Assembly: GCF_000332235.1 (NCBI RefSeq) | Contig: NZ_CM001775.1 | Location: 1,246,382 to 1,310,381, forward strand | Direction: 5' to 3' | DNA length: 64,000 bases | Source of the DNA: Geminocystis herdmanii PCC 6308 | GTDB lineage: Bacteria; Cyanobacteriota; Cyanobacteriia; Cyanobacteriales; Cyanobacteriaceae | Shown: piece by piece, positions 18,463-27,549 of the stretch | Layout: every line of letters begins with the position of its first letter | How positions within the stretch are numbered: the stretch's first letter is position 1 | The notes under the pieces: generated by a model | The model's database searches: none | The model's input: the letters and a program-made list of their open reading frames with translations, nothing else | Told to the model about the DNA's origin: nothing | Program-made: the position numbers and the translations under genes

Positions 18463-19242
18463 TTATAAATTATATAGTCTTATTTCTAATGAATCATAAT
18501 TATCAATATTTGTTAAATATTCTTCATAGATTTTGATTAAATCTTTGACTGATACTTCCTTTATTTTTATATTATTGATTGTTTTTATATGTTCACTTTT
18601 CCCTTGAGTAATAATCCATACTTGTTTATTATAATTAATAAATTCTTCTTTGATTTTATCAGAAATATAAACACTACCTTGCTGTAATTGATTACAGTAA
18701 TTATTTATTTGTTCATATTTATTTTCTTCAATATTACTTATTCTTAATGTACAATCATAGATAACTGCTAAATTTCCAATCTTAAAAAAACCATCTGCTC
18801 TACCAGCCTGTATTTGTCCGAAAAAACTATAAATGTTATTAATTCCTAATAGTTTTAATAAAGAATAAGTATATTTTTCAAATTCTTGCCAATTTTGAGT
18901 AGAAACTAATTTACTAAAAAAAGGAGGATTTAAGTCTAAGCTATTATTATTTTCTTCAATCTTATTTTCAATAATATTAGTAGTTTTATTTGACTTTGTA
19001 TTTAATGCAAAACAAACTAAATCATCAAAAATCCTTAGAAATTCTGACATTTCGTCTTCAAAAACTCTAATTTTAGCACCTATAAATTCATCACCTACTT
19101 TTTTTCTCTGATCAATAATAATATATTTAGAGCCATTTTTAGCTTCTTTTACTTCAAAAAAATAATGATGAGAACCAGTAAAATAACGCTCTTTTTTTAA
19201 TAATTTTCTTTGTTCTTGTGAATACCAATTTTTATCATTCAT
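18463..19242 (-). CDS. PUR-like domain fused to a predicted PD-(D/E)XK-type nuclease
   Basis: A 259-residue accessory protein, AT-rich like its neighbours. Residues about 18-75 (YFFEVKEAKNGSKYIIIDQR ... IRVFEDEMSEFLRIF) look like the PUR-alpha/DUF3276 fold, which binds single-stranded nucleic acid. Residues about 115-190 resemble a restriction-endonuclease core: helix with FEKYTYSLLKLLG, then GRADGFF, then LAVIYDCTLR, that is, a D...D-x-T pattern in place of the usual (D/E)xK. Function as a nuclease is an inference. It is the outermost gene of the accessory array downstream of metH. Confidence 0.55.
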   Translation of the reverse strand: MNDKNWYSQEQRKLLKKERYFTGSHHYFFEVKEAKNGSKYIIIDQRKKVGDEFIGAKIRVFEDEMSEFLRIFDDLVCFALNTKSNKTTNIIENKIEENNNSLDLNPPFFSKLVSTQNWQEFEKYTYSLLKLLGINNIYSFFGQIQAGRADGFFKIGNLAVIYDCTLRISNIEENKYEQINNYCNQLQQGSVYISDKIKEEFINYNKQVWIITQGKSEHIKTINNIKIKEVSVKDLIKIYEEYLTNIDNYDSLEIRLYNL

Positions 19243-19250
19243 AAATTATA

Positions 19251-19392
19251 GTGTCTAGTAAATATAATTAGATTTTATTATTGATTCAATTCAGGAAATA
19301 ATATTTTTAAATAATTTATTATATTTTTGATCTTGTTAACAATTGAGAGATTGATTGAATTTTTTTCGATAATTACCTTTTTTATTCTCCAT
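19251..19392 (-). pseudogene. Duplicated 3' fragment of the DUF6035-like gene
   Basis: This stretch aligns with 20849-20980, which is the end of the metH-derived repeat (GTCTAGTAAATCTAATT) plus the last ~35 codons of the 458-residue gene at 20871. Most bases match. No reading frame for the rest of the gene exists here. It records an earlier duplication or recombination at this locus. Confidence 0.7.
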
Positions 19393-19484
19393 AATTTAAC
19401 TTATTTATTCCCTTAAAAGATTTAATGTTTGTTTCATGCTATTTAATTTATTTTGTTGTTTTTCTTATTCTAATATAATCATAA

Positions 19485-19600
19485 TTACCACTGTAATTTT
19501 ACTTTTTGAATACTAGGTTGCCAAGCTGGAATACCCATTTGATTTTGTTCTATAGCCTGTGTTAATAGGTTAATCATAGCATTACTTGTTGTGGGTTAGG
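19485..19600 (-). pseudogene. Unidentified gene relic
   Basis: On the minus strand a frame ending at 19485 reads AMINLLTQAIEQNQMGIPAW then QPSIQKVKLQW and stop, preceded by an in-frame stop. It looks like the C-terminus of a real protein, but I cannot assign a family. It lies between two repeat fragments in the array downstream of metH. Confidence 0.35.
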
Positions 19601-19650
19601 CTTGGGCGATCGAAACTTCTAATTGAGAAAATAGAAAATAAAGAATAAAA

Positions 19651-19716
19651 GTTTGTAGTTGCCACTTTAGTGGCATTATCATCAGTAGAATGAAGGCTAA
19701 AGCCATTACTACGAAC
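19651..19716. repeat. REP-like double-hairpin repeat
   Basis: GTTTGTAGTTGCCACTTTAG ... AAGCCATTACTACGAAC, with inner palindromes GCCACTTTAGTGGC and GGCTAAAGCC. It lies 8 bases before the RAYT relic, the setting expected for a REP sequence. Confidence 0.65.
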
Positions 19717-19723
19717 GAGAATT

Positions 19724-19828
19724 ATGTATGATTATCATAAATTAACTCCTCAACAAAAATTAGAATTAGTACAAGAGAGACTTAAAAAGGGATTTGATAC
19801 CCACCTTAAATTATATATTAAGCACTAA
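19724..19828 (+). pseudogene. REP-associated tyrosine transposase (RAYT) N-terminal relic
   Basis: An ATG is followed by MYDYHKLTPQQKLELVQERL and then KKGF, which closely resembles the N-terminus of cyanobacterial RAYT/Y1 transposases. The frame then runs into a copy of the metH 3' end at 19818 and stops. The catalytic HUH and tyrosine motifs are missing. Family assignment is from the N-terminal motif only. Confidence 0.5.
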
Positions 19829-19852
19829 AATACTTAGCCACAGGATGATAAC
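19818..19852 (-). repeat. metH 3'-end fragment, copy C
   Basis: About 35 bases match the last codons and stop of metH (22364-22398), differing at one internal position (AGCCAC instead of AGCTAC). It lies just left of the BrnA/HicAB cluster. Confidence 0.75.
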
Positions 19853-19869
19853 ATAATTTATTAATACTT

Positions 19870-20130
19870 TCAAATATACTCTTTTAATAAATGATTTATT
19901 TCTGTTTGATGCTTAATCTCATTTTGTTTGTACCAATTCACAACTTCAGCATCAAGAAAAAGAGTTAAAGATTGTTTTTCAGGAGATTTTAAACCACGTC
20001 TAATGAAAGCATTTTTAGCTATTTCTGGGCTGATTTCTGGGCAATCAGAAAAATCAATATCCTCATCAGTCATAGATTCTAGTTTTTCCCAATTACTCAT
20101 AGATTTCATTGAAGTAAATTTGTTACTCAT
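19870..20130 (-). CDS. BrnA-like antitoxin
   Basis: An 86-residue protein. The C-terminal half (SLTLFLDAEVVNWYKQ ... HQTEINHLLKEYI) matches the ribbon-helix-helix-like BrnA antitoxin family. The N-terminal half is acidic (TDEDIDFSDCPEI). A brnT toxin normally precedes brnA, but here the gene upstream is hicB, so this antitoxin appears orphaned. It is part of a three-gene leftward cluster bracketed by metH-end copies B and C. Confidence 0.65.
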   Translation of the reverse strand: MSNKFTSMKSMSNWEKLESMTDEDIDFSDCPEISPEIAKNAFIRRGLKSPEKQSLTLFLDAEVVNWYKQNEIKHQTEINHLLKEYI

Positions 20131-20207
20131 TTTTGGTTGCCTTTCGTGCTGATATAATTCTAATTATATTGTTTATGTCTGTGTAAACAACGACAATAAT
20201 TTCAAAA

Positions 20208-20447
20208 TTAAACTACGATCGAACGCTGTTGAAAAGATGAAGCTACTGGAATTATCTCCCCATGTTTAAGATAACTTTCCTTCACACCTTGCCACGCAAT
20301 TTCTAATTCATCGATAGCAATATAGGGAGTATCACCAAAAGCAGAAACATTGGGCATTTCTACAAAATAAGCCACCCAGTCGTCTTCGTCATCTTGAAAA
20401 AGGGTAATGGTAAAACCATTAAAATCATGTTTTTTTGTTTGTGACAT
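20208..20447 (-). CDS. hicB: HicB-family antitoxin
   Basis: A 79-residue protein with the HicB partial RNase-H fold: FTITLFQDDEDDWVAYFVEM near residue 12, then NVSAFGDTPYIAIDELE. It neutralises HicA. It lies two bases after hicA on the same strand, the canonical hicAB order. A DNA-binding domain is not evident. Confidence 0.8.
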   Translation of the reverse strand: MSQTKKHDFNGFTITLFQDDEDDWVAYFVEMPNVSAFGDTPYIAIDELEIAWQGVKESYLKHGEIIPVASSFQQRSIVV

Positions 20448-20448
20448 C

Positions 20449-20685
20449 TTACTTTTCCTCCAATTCTAAATTGAGAAACTGTTTTACTTGATAGGCTTTT
20501 GCTTTGCCATTTTTAGCAGGTTGAATAGATAAACGTGCTTTCTTGGTAGAATACCAAATGCGATGACTTCCTGTTTGATGATCAAAAATCCAATCATATA
20601 AACTTAACAAGGTTTCAAACTCATCAAAACTTAAGCCTTTAGGATTATTTTTGGCTTTGTCTAATAATTTTTGCTTTCTACTCAT
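20449..20685 (-). CDS. hicA: HicA-family mRNA interferase toxin
   Basis: A double-stranded-RNA-binding-fold toxin that cleaves mRNA. I start at the ATG giving MSRKQKLLDKAKNN (78 residues), the usual HicA length. An upstream in-frame start at 20745 would extend the protein into the metH-derived repeat and is unlikely. The active-site segment HQTGSHRIW carries the family's conserved G-S-H histidine (near residue 41). Confidence 0.8.
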   Translation of the reverse strand: MSRKQKLLDKAKNNPKGLSFDEFETLLSLYDWIFDHQTGSHRIWYSTKKARLSIQPAKNGKAKAYQVKQFLNLELEEK

Positions 20686-20737
20686 AAATAATACTATATT
20701 TTTAAGGTGAGCAAAAAGCCCACTATTTTTTGAGAAA

Positions 20738-20862
20738 TTAAGCACTAAAATACTTCGCTACAGGATGATAACAGACGATCGAGCTTGTGGACTGTTTAGG
20801 GTATATTTGTTCTGATAAAGACCTATACATACCAATCCGTTTAATGTCTAGTAAATCTAATT
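20738..20862 (-). repeat. metH 3'-end fragment, copy B
   Basis: 125 bases align without large gaps with 22364-22488, the last ~40 codons and stop of metH, at roughly 90 percent identity by eye. The frame is no longer useful (substitutions and a changed segment near 20817). It directly precedes the 3' end of the DUF6035-like gene, so that gene sits between this copy and the true metH end. Confidence 0.85.
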
Positions 20863-20870
20863 AGATTTTA

Positions 20871-22247
20871 TTATTGATTCAACTCAGGAAATAATATTTT
20901 TAATAATTTATTATATTTTTGATCTTGTTCACAATCAAGAGATTTATTTAATTTTTTTCGATAAGTACCTTTTTTATCGGCTGAAAGTAATAGTTGTTCA
21001 TAGTTGTAGTAACGGATAGCAGAAAACAAAACTTTTCCATATTCTTTTCTATCTTCTAAAACATAGTTGATTAAGGCAAGAAAATTAGGAAAATTATAAT
21101 TAATAATTCTTCCATACTTAAAAGAATAAAGCGCATTTAATATAGGATATAGTTTATCAATATGAATCATATCATTAAGAATAACATCAGTTTTTTGAGA
21201 GTAAAATAAATTTTGTAATTCATCTAGTTTTGTTCTCCTATATTTTGCAGTAAATTTAATATAATCTAGCCAAAATTTCTCAAATTCTATGATTAGTTTA
21301 TTTCTGAGTTCATTTATTAAATTTTCTTTTTCTTTTTCAGTATTATAATAATATAATTTATAATTAATATAATCAAATTTTAGCTCATCAAAAGTTATAT
21401 ATTCTGATGTCCAATCAGTTTTTATAATATAATTATTTTTATCTATATAAGCTTCTTCATAGTAACAAAGAAAAATCAACTTATTCTCTTGTTGTGATTT
21501 CAATATTGTCTCGTTATTAATAACAAAAGCATTATTATTATTTAAGTAAATTATATCTTTTTCCGTGAACTTTTGCTCATCTGCTTGAGTATGAAATTGA
21601 TTAAAAAACCAAATGATAAAAGTCTTATTCTTTTGATAAAATACCTCTCTTTCAACAATTACACTTAAAAAAGTAGTTGATAACTGAATTTCAAAAACAA
21701 TATCTAAATCTCTAAATTTAGCGGCAACATCTGGACGTTTCCATTCTTTAGATAATCCTTTATCCTGAAAATTTCTTTCTATTCGCACATCATAAAATCT
21801 GTTATCTTTTTCAAGAAATTCCCCTATAAAATTTTTCAACATTTTATGTCTTTCACTTTCTTTTTGTCCATTATATTTCATTCTTCTAATTTCGTCTTCT
21901 GTATATTTATTACTTGTTTTTATTGGACAATCACCGCTATCGTATAAATGGGAAAAGTGCATTGATTTTTTGCCCGTTTTATTTCCCCTAATTTTTACTG
22001 ATTGATAACAAAAAGGGCATACTAATAATTTTTCTTCCCTTTGATTATATTCTTCTAACTTTCTTCTTCCTTTAAAAATGACATCTTCAGATAAAGAGAA
22101 AAAATAATCTGCACTAAGATATTCTCCAGTTTGTATATTTAAAACTTCTTGAATTGTCCTATTAATTAATTTTTTATTAGTTAAAGAAGTATTAATATAA
22201 GGATTTTTAATTGCTTCAGGAAAATCGTAATTATCTCTCATAATCAA
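20871..22247 (-). CDS. DUF6035/CoiA-like predicted nuclease
   Basis: A 458-residue AT-rich protein. Residues about 75-110 hold a zinc-ribbon-like segment (CPFCYQSVKIRG ... HFSHLYDSGDCPI). Residues about 135-200 resemble a CoiA-type restriction-endonuclease fold: SERHKMLKNFIGEFL, then KRPDVAAKF, then LDIVFEIQLSTT, giving the D...E-x-Q catalytic pattern. The C-terminal 230 residues are Tyr/Lys/Asn-rich without a recognised motif. The family name is from memory. CoiA relatives act in DNA uptake, but the role here is unknown. It is bracketed by metH and a metH 3' copy. Confidence 0.6.
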   Translation of the reverse strand: MIMRDNYDFPEAIKNPYINTSLTNKKLINRTIQEVLNIQTGEYLSADYFFSLSEDVIFKGRRKLEEYNQREEKLLVCPFCYQSVKIRGNKTGKKSMHFSHLYDSGDCPIKTSNKYTEDEIRRMKYNGQKESERHKMLKNFIGEFLEKDNRFYDVRIERNFQDKGLSKEWKRPDVAAKFRDLDIVFEIQLSTTFLSVIVEREVFYQKNKTFIIWFFNQFHTQADEQKFTEKDIIYLNNNNAFVINNETILKSQQENKLIFLCYYEEAYIDKNNYIIKTDWTSEYITFDELKFDYINYKLYYYNTEKEKENLINELRNKLIIEFEKFWLDYIKFTAKYRRTKLDELQNLFYSQKTDVILNDMIHIDKLYPILNALYSFKYGRIINYNFPNFLALINYVLEDRKEYGKVLFSAIRYYNYEQLLLSADKKGTYRKKLNKSLDCEQDQKYNKLLKILFPELNQ

Positions 22248-22331
22248 TACTCTTTCTTAAAAATATAGTATTTTAAAATAAACGTAAATTCTGGTAAAAA
22301 GTACATAAAAAGCTACTTAATTAAGTAAGTT

Positions 22332-22354
22332 TGTAGGGTGGGCAATGCCCACCA
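22332..22354. repeat. Dispersed palindrome GGTGGGCATTGCCCACC
   Basis: TAGGGTGGGCAATGCCCACC forms a near-perfect 8-bp stem. The same sequence recurs at about 47257-47276 after acnB, and a weaker form occurs near 489. It lies just downstream of metH and could act as a transcription-stopping hairpin. Confidence 0.6.
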
Positions 22355-22363
22355 AAACCTCAT

Positions 22364-25300
22364 TTAAGCACTAAAATACTTAGCTACAGGATGATAACAG
22401 ACGATCGCGCTGGTGGACTGTTCGGGGTACATTTGTTCTGACTCATCCATATACATACCAATCCGTTTAGCGTCTAGTAAATCTAATTGTACATACTGAT
22501 CTTGCATATTCGGACAGGCAGGATAACCAAAACTATACCGTGAACCTTGATAGTGTTGTTGTAACATTTCTCGGATATTATCGGGTTCGGAATCCCCAAA
22601 ACCCAACTCACGGCGAATCCTTGCATGACACCATTCCGCCATAGCTTCCGCCACTTGTACCGCCATCCCGTGATAATAAAGGTAGTTGGTATATTCATCC
22701 TTAGCAAACAGTTTTTGGGCGTATTCTGTGGCAACTTCTCCCACTGTCACCGCTTGGAGAGGGAAAACATCGATTATGCCTGAGTCTTTAGAGGCGAAAA
22801 AGTCCGCAATACATAACCTTTTACCAGACTTTTGACGGGGAAATTCAAACTTGGCAATTTCTTCCTTATTTTCAGGATTTTCTGGGTTATAAATATATAA
22901 AGTATTGCCCTCCGATTGGCAAGGAAAATAACCATAAATTAGAGTGGGATGTAACAAATTTTCTGCTTTAATTTTGGTTTTCCATTCTTCTAAAAGAGGA
23001 TAAACTTTTTCTTGTAAAAACTCATTATATTCCTCTCTCGATTGCCCTTGAGGTTTACGAAATTGCCATTGCCCTGCAAACAGTGCTTGTAAGTCTAAAT
23101 ACCAGAAAAGTTCATCTAAATCAAAGTCATTAGGTGATAAAATTTTTGTACCCCAAAAAGGAGGAATTGGTCGATCGATATTAGGATCAACTGCTTCACT
23201 TCTTCGGGTATCAATTTCTGTTATTTCTTGATTTTTGGACGGGCTAGAAGCCTGTTTTACGAGTTCTCCAGATTCGTCAAAATTACGCCCTTTAAAGATA
23301 CTATTTTCTGACATAAAATCGCCTAAAAAGCCTTCTAGGTTATCCCATTGATTACTTTTTTTAGAAGGCATTAGTTTATCCATAAAATGCAAATCGGCAA
23401 AGGCATCTTTTCCATAAACTACTTTACCTTGATAGACATTTTGACAATCTTCATAAACAAATTTCGGAGTTAATGCCGCACCCCCTAAGATAACAGGAAC
23501 ATTGATTCCCTCTTGGTTAAATGTCTCTAAATTGTCTTTCATAAAAGCAGTGGATTTTACTAATAAACCACTCATGGCGATACAATCTGCGTTAGATTCA
23601 CGATAGGCTTTAATAATGTTTTCTACGGGTTGTTTAATACCTAAATTAATCACTTTATAGCCGTTATTAGACAGAATAATATCGACTAAATTTTTGCCAA
23701 TATCGTGAACATCTCCTTTCACCGTAGCGATTAAAAATGTACCTTTTCCACTACCATCACTATCCGCTTTATCCATAAATGGTTCAAGAAAAGCAACGGC
23801 GGCTTTCATGGTTTGGGCTGACTGTAAAACGAAGGGTAATTGCATTTGTCCACTACCAAATAATTCTCCTACAACTTTCATGCCATCTAGTAAATAGACG
23901 TTGATAATTTCTAAGGGCGGATACTTTTCTAAGGCTAGTTTTAAAGCATCTTCTAAACCAATTCTTTCCCCATCAATAATATGTTGTTTTAACCTTTCTT
24001 CGATGGGTAAATCTGCCACATTTGTTTTAATACTTTTGGTGGTTTTACCCTCAAATAAGGTGGTTAATTTTCCTAGGGGATCATAAGTGCAAATATCACC
24101 GTCAAATTCTCTTTTATCATAGATTAAATCCGTGCAAATTTTAAGGGCTTCTTCGTCAATTTTAGCTAATGGTAATATTTTACTAGCAGATACGATCGAA
24201 CCGTCCATTCCTACTTGCATAGCTTCATGAAGAAACACGGAGTTTAACACCTGTCTCGCTGCAGGATTCAAACCGAAAGAGATATTCGACACCCCTAACA
24301 TAAAATGACATTCGGGAAGCATTGCATGGATGCGTTGGATCGATTCGATCGTAGCTTTTCCGTTTTCTCTGTCTTCCTCAATCCCAGTAGAAATGGGCAA
24401 AGCAAGGGTATCAAAAAAGATTTCATGGGCTGGAATGCCATAGTTTACCACATCATTATAGGCACGTTGGGCGATCGCAACTTTTTGATCAGCAGTGCGC
24501 GCCATACCATCTTCATCGATAGTACCAATAACGATTCCTGCACCGTATTCCTTCGCTAACTCCAACACCTTGAAAAATCGTTCTTCTCCGTCTTCGTAGT
24601 TGGTAGAATTGAGGATACATTTACCTCCTGCCACTTTCAAACCTGCCTCCATTTTTTGCCACTCGGTGGAGTCTAACATCAAGGGGAGGGTAACGTTATT
24701 CACCAGACGGGAAGCTAATTGGTGCATATCTTTCACCCCGTCGCGCCCCACATAATCCACGTTAACATCGAGGATATGCGCCCCTTCTTTCACTTGGGCT
24801 TTGGCGAGGGAGATTAAACCATCCCAATCTTCGGCGTTGAGTAAATCACGGCATTTTTTCGAGCCACTGGCGTTGAGTCTTTCACCCACAATGAGGAAAG
24901 AGTTATCCTGTTGATAAGGTTGGGTTGTATAAATAGATGCAGCCGAAGGCTCATAATGATATTGTCTCTCTTTCGGTTTTAATGTACTAGCGATGTCTGC
25001 TAAGGCTCTAATATGCTCGTAACGGGTTCCACAACACCCGCCGATAATTTGAACCCCTAAGTCTTCGATAAAGTGCATTAATGCCATGCGTAACTCGATG
25101 GGTGTTAAACGGTAATGAGCTTGTCCGCCCACGTTTTCAGGTAATCCTGCGTTGGGAATACAGGAGACAACGAAAGGAGAGTTTTCGCTCAAATATTTGA
25201 TATGGGGTTTCATCAAATCTGGTCCTGTGGCGCAGTTTAGCCCCATAATATCGATAGGATAGCGCTCCAAAATGGCGAGGGCGGCGTTAATTTCTGTACC

Positions 25301-25915
25301 CACTAACATTGTACCCATTGTCTCCATGGTAACGGATACCATGAGGGGAAGTCTTTCTCCTTTTTCCGCAAATACTTCTTCAATGGCGTTAAGGGCGGCT
25401 TTGATTTGTAAGACATCCTGACAGGTTTCTACTAATAATAAGTCTGCGCCTCCATCGTATAACCCTTGCACTTGGGTTACATAGGCGTTTTTGAGGGTGT
25501 CGTAGTCGATATGTCCTAATGTTGGTAATTTTGTACCGGGTCCCATACTTCCAGCCACGAAACGGGGTTTTTCGGGAGTTGAGTATTCCTCAGCTAATCG
25601 TTTGGCAAGTTGGGCGGCGGTTTTATTTAACTCATAGGAGCGATCGGCTAGGTCATATTCTGCTAAAACTAAAGGAGTACCCCCAAAGGTGTCGGTTTCG
25701 ATAACGTCTGCCCCTGCTTCTAAAAATCCTCGATGCACAGTTTCCACTGCTTCGGGTTTAGTATGCACCAGATACTCGTTACAGCCTTCGTATTCTGCAC
25801 CACCAAAGTCTTCGGCTGTCAGGTTTTGCACTTGCAGATTCGTACCCATGGCACCATCAAATACTAGCACGGGTCGATCGTCGCTATGGAGTCTGTCTAA
25901 AAATCGGCTTTTCAT
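22364..25915 (-). CDS. metH: Cobalamin-dependent methionine synthase
   Basis: A 1183-residue enzyme that transfers the methyl of 5-methyltetrahydrofolate to homocysteine through cobalamin. All four modules are visible. The homocysteine module (1-310) has zinc cysteines in GLNCATGP and IIGGCCGTR. The pterin module (about 335-610) has [11 protein letters not shown]. The cobalamin module (about 640-870) has the cap and the axial-histidine motif GDVHDIGKN near residue 738. The SAM-dependent reactivation module is at about 915-1183, with [13 protein letters not shown] and [10 protein letters not shown]. Length is normal and the start is the only good ATG. Both ends of this gene are duplicated nearby in partial form, and accessory cassettes lie between the copies. 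Confidence 0.97.
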   Translation of the reverse strand: MKSRFLDRLHSDDRPVLVFDGAMGTNLQVQNLTAEDFGGAEYEGCNEYLVHTKPEAVETVHRGFLEAGADVIETDTFGGTPLVLAEYDLADRSYELNKTAAQLAKRLAEEYSTPEKPRFVAGSMGPGTKLPTLGHIDYDTLKNAYVTQVQGLYDGGADLLLVETCQDVLQIKAALNAIEEVFAEKGERLPLMVSVTMETMGTMLVGTEINAALAILERYPIDIMGLNCATGPDLMKPHIKYLSENSPFVVSCIPNAGLPENVGGQAHYRLTPIELRMALMHFIEDLGVQIIGGCCGTRYEHIRALADIASTLKPKERQYHYEPSAASIYTTQPYQQDNSFLIVGERLNASGSKKCRDLLNAEDWDGLISLAKAQVKEGAHILDVNVDYVGRDGVKDMHQLASRLVNNVTLPLMLDSTEWQKMEAGLKVAGGKCILNSTNYEDGEERFFKVLELAKEYGAGIVIGTIDEDGMARTADQKVAIAQRAYNDVVNYGIPAHEIFFDTLALPISTGIEEDRENGKATIESIQRIHAMLPECHFMLGVSNISFGLNPAARQVLNSVFLHEAMQVGMDGSIVSASKILPLAKIDEEALKICTDLIYDKREFDGDICTYDPLGKLTTLFEGKTTKSIKTNVADLPIEERLKQHIIDGERIGLEDALKLALEKYPPLEIINVYLLDGMKVVGELFGSGQMQLPFVLQSAQTMKAAVAFLEPFMDKADSDGSGKGTFLIATVKGDVHDIGKNLVDIILSNNGYKVINLGIKQPVENIIKAYRESNADCIAMSGLLVKSTAFMKDNLETFNQEGINVPVILGGAALTPKFVYEDCQNVYQGKVVYGKDAFADLHFMDKLMPSKKSNQWDNLEGFLGDFMSENSIFKGRNFDESGELVKQASSPSKNQEITEIDTRRSEAVDPNIDRPIPPFWGTKILSPNDFDLDELFWYLDLQALFAGQWQFRKPQGQSREEYNEFLQEKVYPLLEEWKTKIKAENLLHPTLIYGYFPCQSEGNTLYIYNPENPENKEEIAKFEFPRQKSGKRLCIADFFASKDSGIIDVFPLQAVTVGEVATEYAQKLFAKDEYTNYLYYHGMAVQVAEAMAEWCHARIRRELGFGDSEPDNIREMLQQHYQGSRYSFGYPACPNMQDQYVQLDLLDAKRIGMYMDESEQMYPEQSTSAIVCYHPVAKYFSA

Positions 25916-25977
25916 AGATAATTGAGATTATGAGAAGTTCTATAAAGTTATGTTAATTAACCAATGATAGCTTATTT
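25872..25977 (-). promoter_or_regulatory. metH start and upstream region (parent of a downstream copy)
   Basis: This stretch covers the first codons of metH and about 60 bases before it. A ~103-base copy is found at 27256-27358, and a shorter trace (AATAATAGCTTATTTAAG) is near 26800. The metH promoter should lie here or just beyond. No cobalamin or SAM riboswitch is recognisable. Confidence 0.5.
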
Positions 25978-26081
25978 AAGGGCTATGATAAGTTATAACG
26001 ACTATTTGTGATACCGTTTTAGTATGATTTTTATTAATTTTTAAGTTAGAATCAGAGTAAATGTTGAAAGTAAGATAAATT

Positions 26082-26273
26082 ATGGAAGGAATTGATTTTG
26101 TTATCGATGAAAAAGGAATAAAAAAAGCGGTGTTAATCGACTTAGAAAAATGGGGAGAAGTTTGGGAAGATTTTTACGATATTTTAATTTCTAAACAAAG
26201 AGAAGATGAAGAAGAAATTGCTTGGGAAGATTTGAAACAAGAGTTAGATATTAATAATAATTTTCATGATTGA
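26082..26273 (+). CDS. Antitoxin of a RelBE-type module
   Basis: A 63-residue acidic protein. The N-terminal half (IDFVIDEKGIKKAVLIDLEKW) resembles Phd/RelB-like antitoxins that name a residue pair to be 'set' by a beta strand. The C-terminal half (EEEIAWEDLKQELDINN) looks like the toxin-wrapping helix. It overlaps the next gene by 8 bases, so the pair is translationally coupled. Confidence 0.75.
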   Translation: MEGIDFVIDEKGIKKAVLIDLEKWGEVWEDFYDILISKQREDEEEIAWEDLKQELDINNNFHD

Positions 26274-26529
26274 ATATCAAATTAAGTTTAAATCATCAAG
26301 TGCTAAAGAGTTGAAAAATTTACCCTCAAATATTCAGAAACGTATAGGGGAGGTTTTGGAAAAAATAAAAGAAAATCCTCGAATATCTGGGGTAATTAAA
26401 TTACAAGGAGATGATAAATTGTATCGCATTAGAGTGGGAGATTATCGATTGGTTTTTGAGATAGATGATTCTGAGAAATTAATTAAAATTACTAGAGTTA
26501 GACATCGCCAAGATGTTTATAAAAAATAA
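26266..26529 (+). CDS. RelE/ParE-superfamily toxin
   Basis: An 87-residue protein with the RelE fold: SSSAKELKNLPSNIQKRI helix pair, then VIKLQGDDKLYRIRVGDYRL, VFEIDD and the C-terminal RVRHRQDVYKK. The conserved R-x-G-D-Y-R-x-x-Y/F pattern and terminal H-R are present, consistent with ribosome-dependent mRNA cleavage. It is complete and coupled with the upstream antitoxin. Confidence 0.85.
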   Translation: MIEYQIKFKSSSAKELKNLPSNIQKRIGEVLEKIKENPRISGVIKLQGDDKLYRIRVGDYRLVFEIDDSEKLIKITRVRHRQDVYKK

Positions 26530-26550
26530 TCACTCATAATGATCAATTTC

Positions 26551-26781
26551 TCAACTCCATTTAATATATTTCTCATCTTGATCATTAATATTTTGTAAAG
26601 AGTAGTTAACAATATCTAATTGATCTTCATCTGTCCAAGCGTCACTATAATTCACAAAGCTAATATTTTGATTTGTTAAGTCATTTAATATCATCGTTGC
26701 TAGTCTTAATCTTTCATCTAAGGGTAATATCTCGACAACTTCGCTATAAATTTCTTGAACTGTTTTACTCATAATGCCCAA
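26551..26781 (-). CDS. Small antitoxin-like protein, orphan
   Basis: A 76-residue (or 73 from the second ATG) protein, convergent with the RelE toxin. The sequence VQEIYSEVVEILPLDERLRLATMIL resembles small helical cyanobacterial antitoxins paired with PIN or RelE toxins. No toxin follows it. The 3' part is acidic. Confidence 0.5.
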   Translation of the reverse strand: MGIMSKTVQEIYSEVVEILPLDERLRLATMILNDLTNQNISFVNYSDAWTDEDQLDIVNYSLQNINDQDEKYIKWS

Positions 26782-26865
26782 CGGTTATAACTTTCCCAAA
26801 TAATAGCTTATTTAAGAGCGATAATATATATTGTTTATCAGTAGTCAATCAATAAAATTGTTTAT

Positions 26866-27072
26866 ATGAAATATCCTATTACGATGTATCAAGATGAAGA
26901 TGGATGGTATGTTGTGGAATGTCTTATTATACCGGGATGTTTGAGTCAAGGGGAAACGAAAGAAGAAGCTATCTCTAATATACAAGAGGCGATCGAACTT
27001 TGCTTAGAAGTCAGACAAGAAAAGGGATTACCCTTGACTATTGATTATTTTGAGTTAGAGATTTGTGCTTAA
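26866..27072 (+). CDS. hicB: HicB-family antitoxin
   Basis: A 68-residue protein with the short HicB core: YPITMYQDEDGWYVVECLII, PGCLSQGETKEEAISNIQEAI. It lies immediately before a truncated hicA, with the start codon of hicA directly after the stop, the hicB-hicA order common in cyanobacteria. Confidence 0.8.
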   Translation: MKYPITMYQDEDGWYVVECLIIPGCLSQGETKEEAISNIQEAIELCLEVRQEKGLPLTIDYFELEICA

Positions 27073-27204
27073 ATGGGTAAAATACCCCAAATTTCTGGGG
27101 ATGATGCTGTTAAAATATTTAGAAAATTAGGGTGGGAATTATCACGACAAAAAGGTAGTCACATGATTATGACGAAATCGGGTTCAATTTATACTTTCTT
27201 CTGA
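27073..27204 (+). pseudogene. hicA: HicA toxin, truncated
   Basis: The frame reads MGKIPQISGDDAVKIFRKLG then WELSRQKGSHMIMTKSGS and stops after 43 residues. It keeps the catalytic G-S-H histidine (residue 30) but lacks the last ~30 residues of a normal HicA. The following bases show no clean continuation in another frame, and the metH 5' repeat begins about 50 bases later. The toxin is probably inactive. Confidence 0.7.
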
Positions 27205-27255
27205 TAATAACTTATTCCATCCGTGAATAGTTAATAAAGTTTAAAATATCGAAGT

Positions 27256-27358
27256 TCGATCGTCGCTGTGTAGTCTGTCTAAAAATCGGCTTTTCATAGA
27301 TGATTAAGATTATGAGAAGTTCTATAAAGTTATGTTAAATAACTACTTTAGCTTATTT
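27256..27358 (-). repeat. metH 5'-end copy
   Basis: About 103 bases match 25874-25977, covering the metH start codon region, the first ~13 codons and the upstream leader, at about 88-90 percent identity by eye. There is no metH body to its left; instead the RelBE/HicBA block lies between this copy and true metH. Confidence 0.85.
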
Positions 27359-27549
27359 GACAAACTATAGAATATCAAATAAAAATGAACACTTAATTAA
27401 TTTTGCCTACTCCAGAATTAGAATTTGATTATTGCTAGTTTGCTCTATGGTTTTTAGTTAGATTCAATACATTCAACTCGGTTTTATACTTGTATAGTTA
27501 GGCACAAAGATAAAAAATAGTAACTACTTAATATTTATATAACAATACT

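Noticed and set aside
25916-26081. Riboswitch upstream of metH
   Set aside because: The gap is short and AT-rich, without cobalamin, SAM or SAH riboswitch core sequences that I can recognise.
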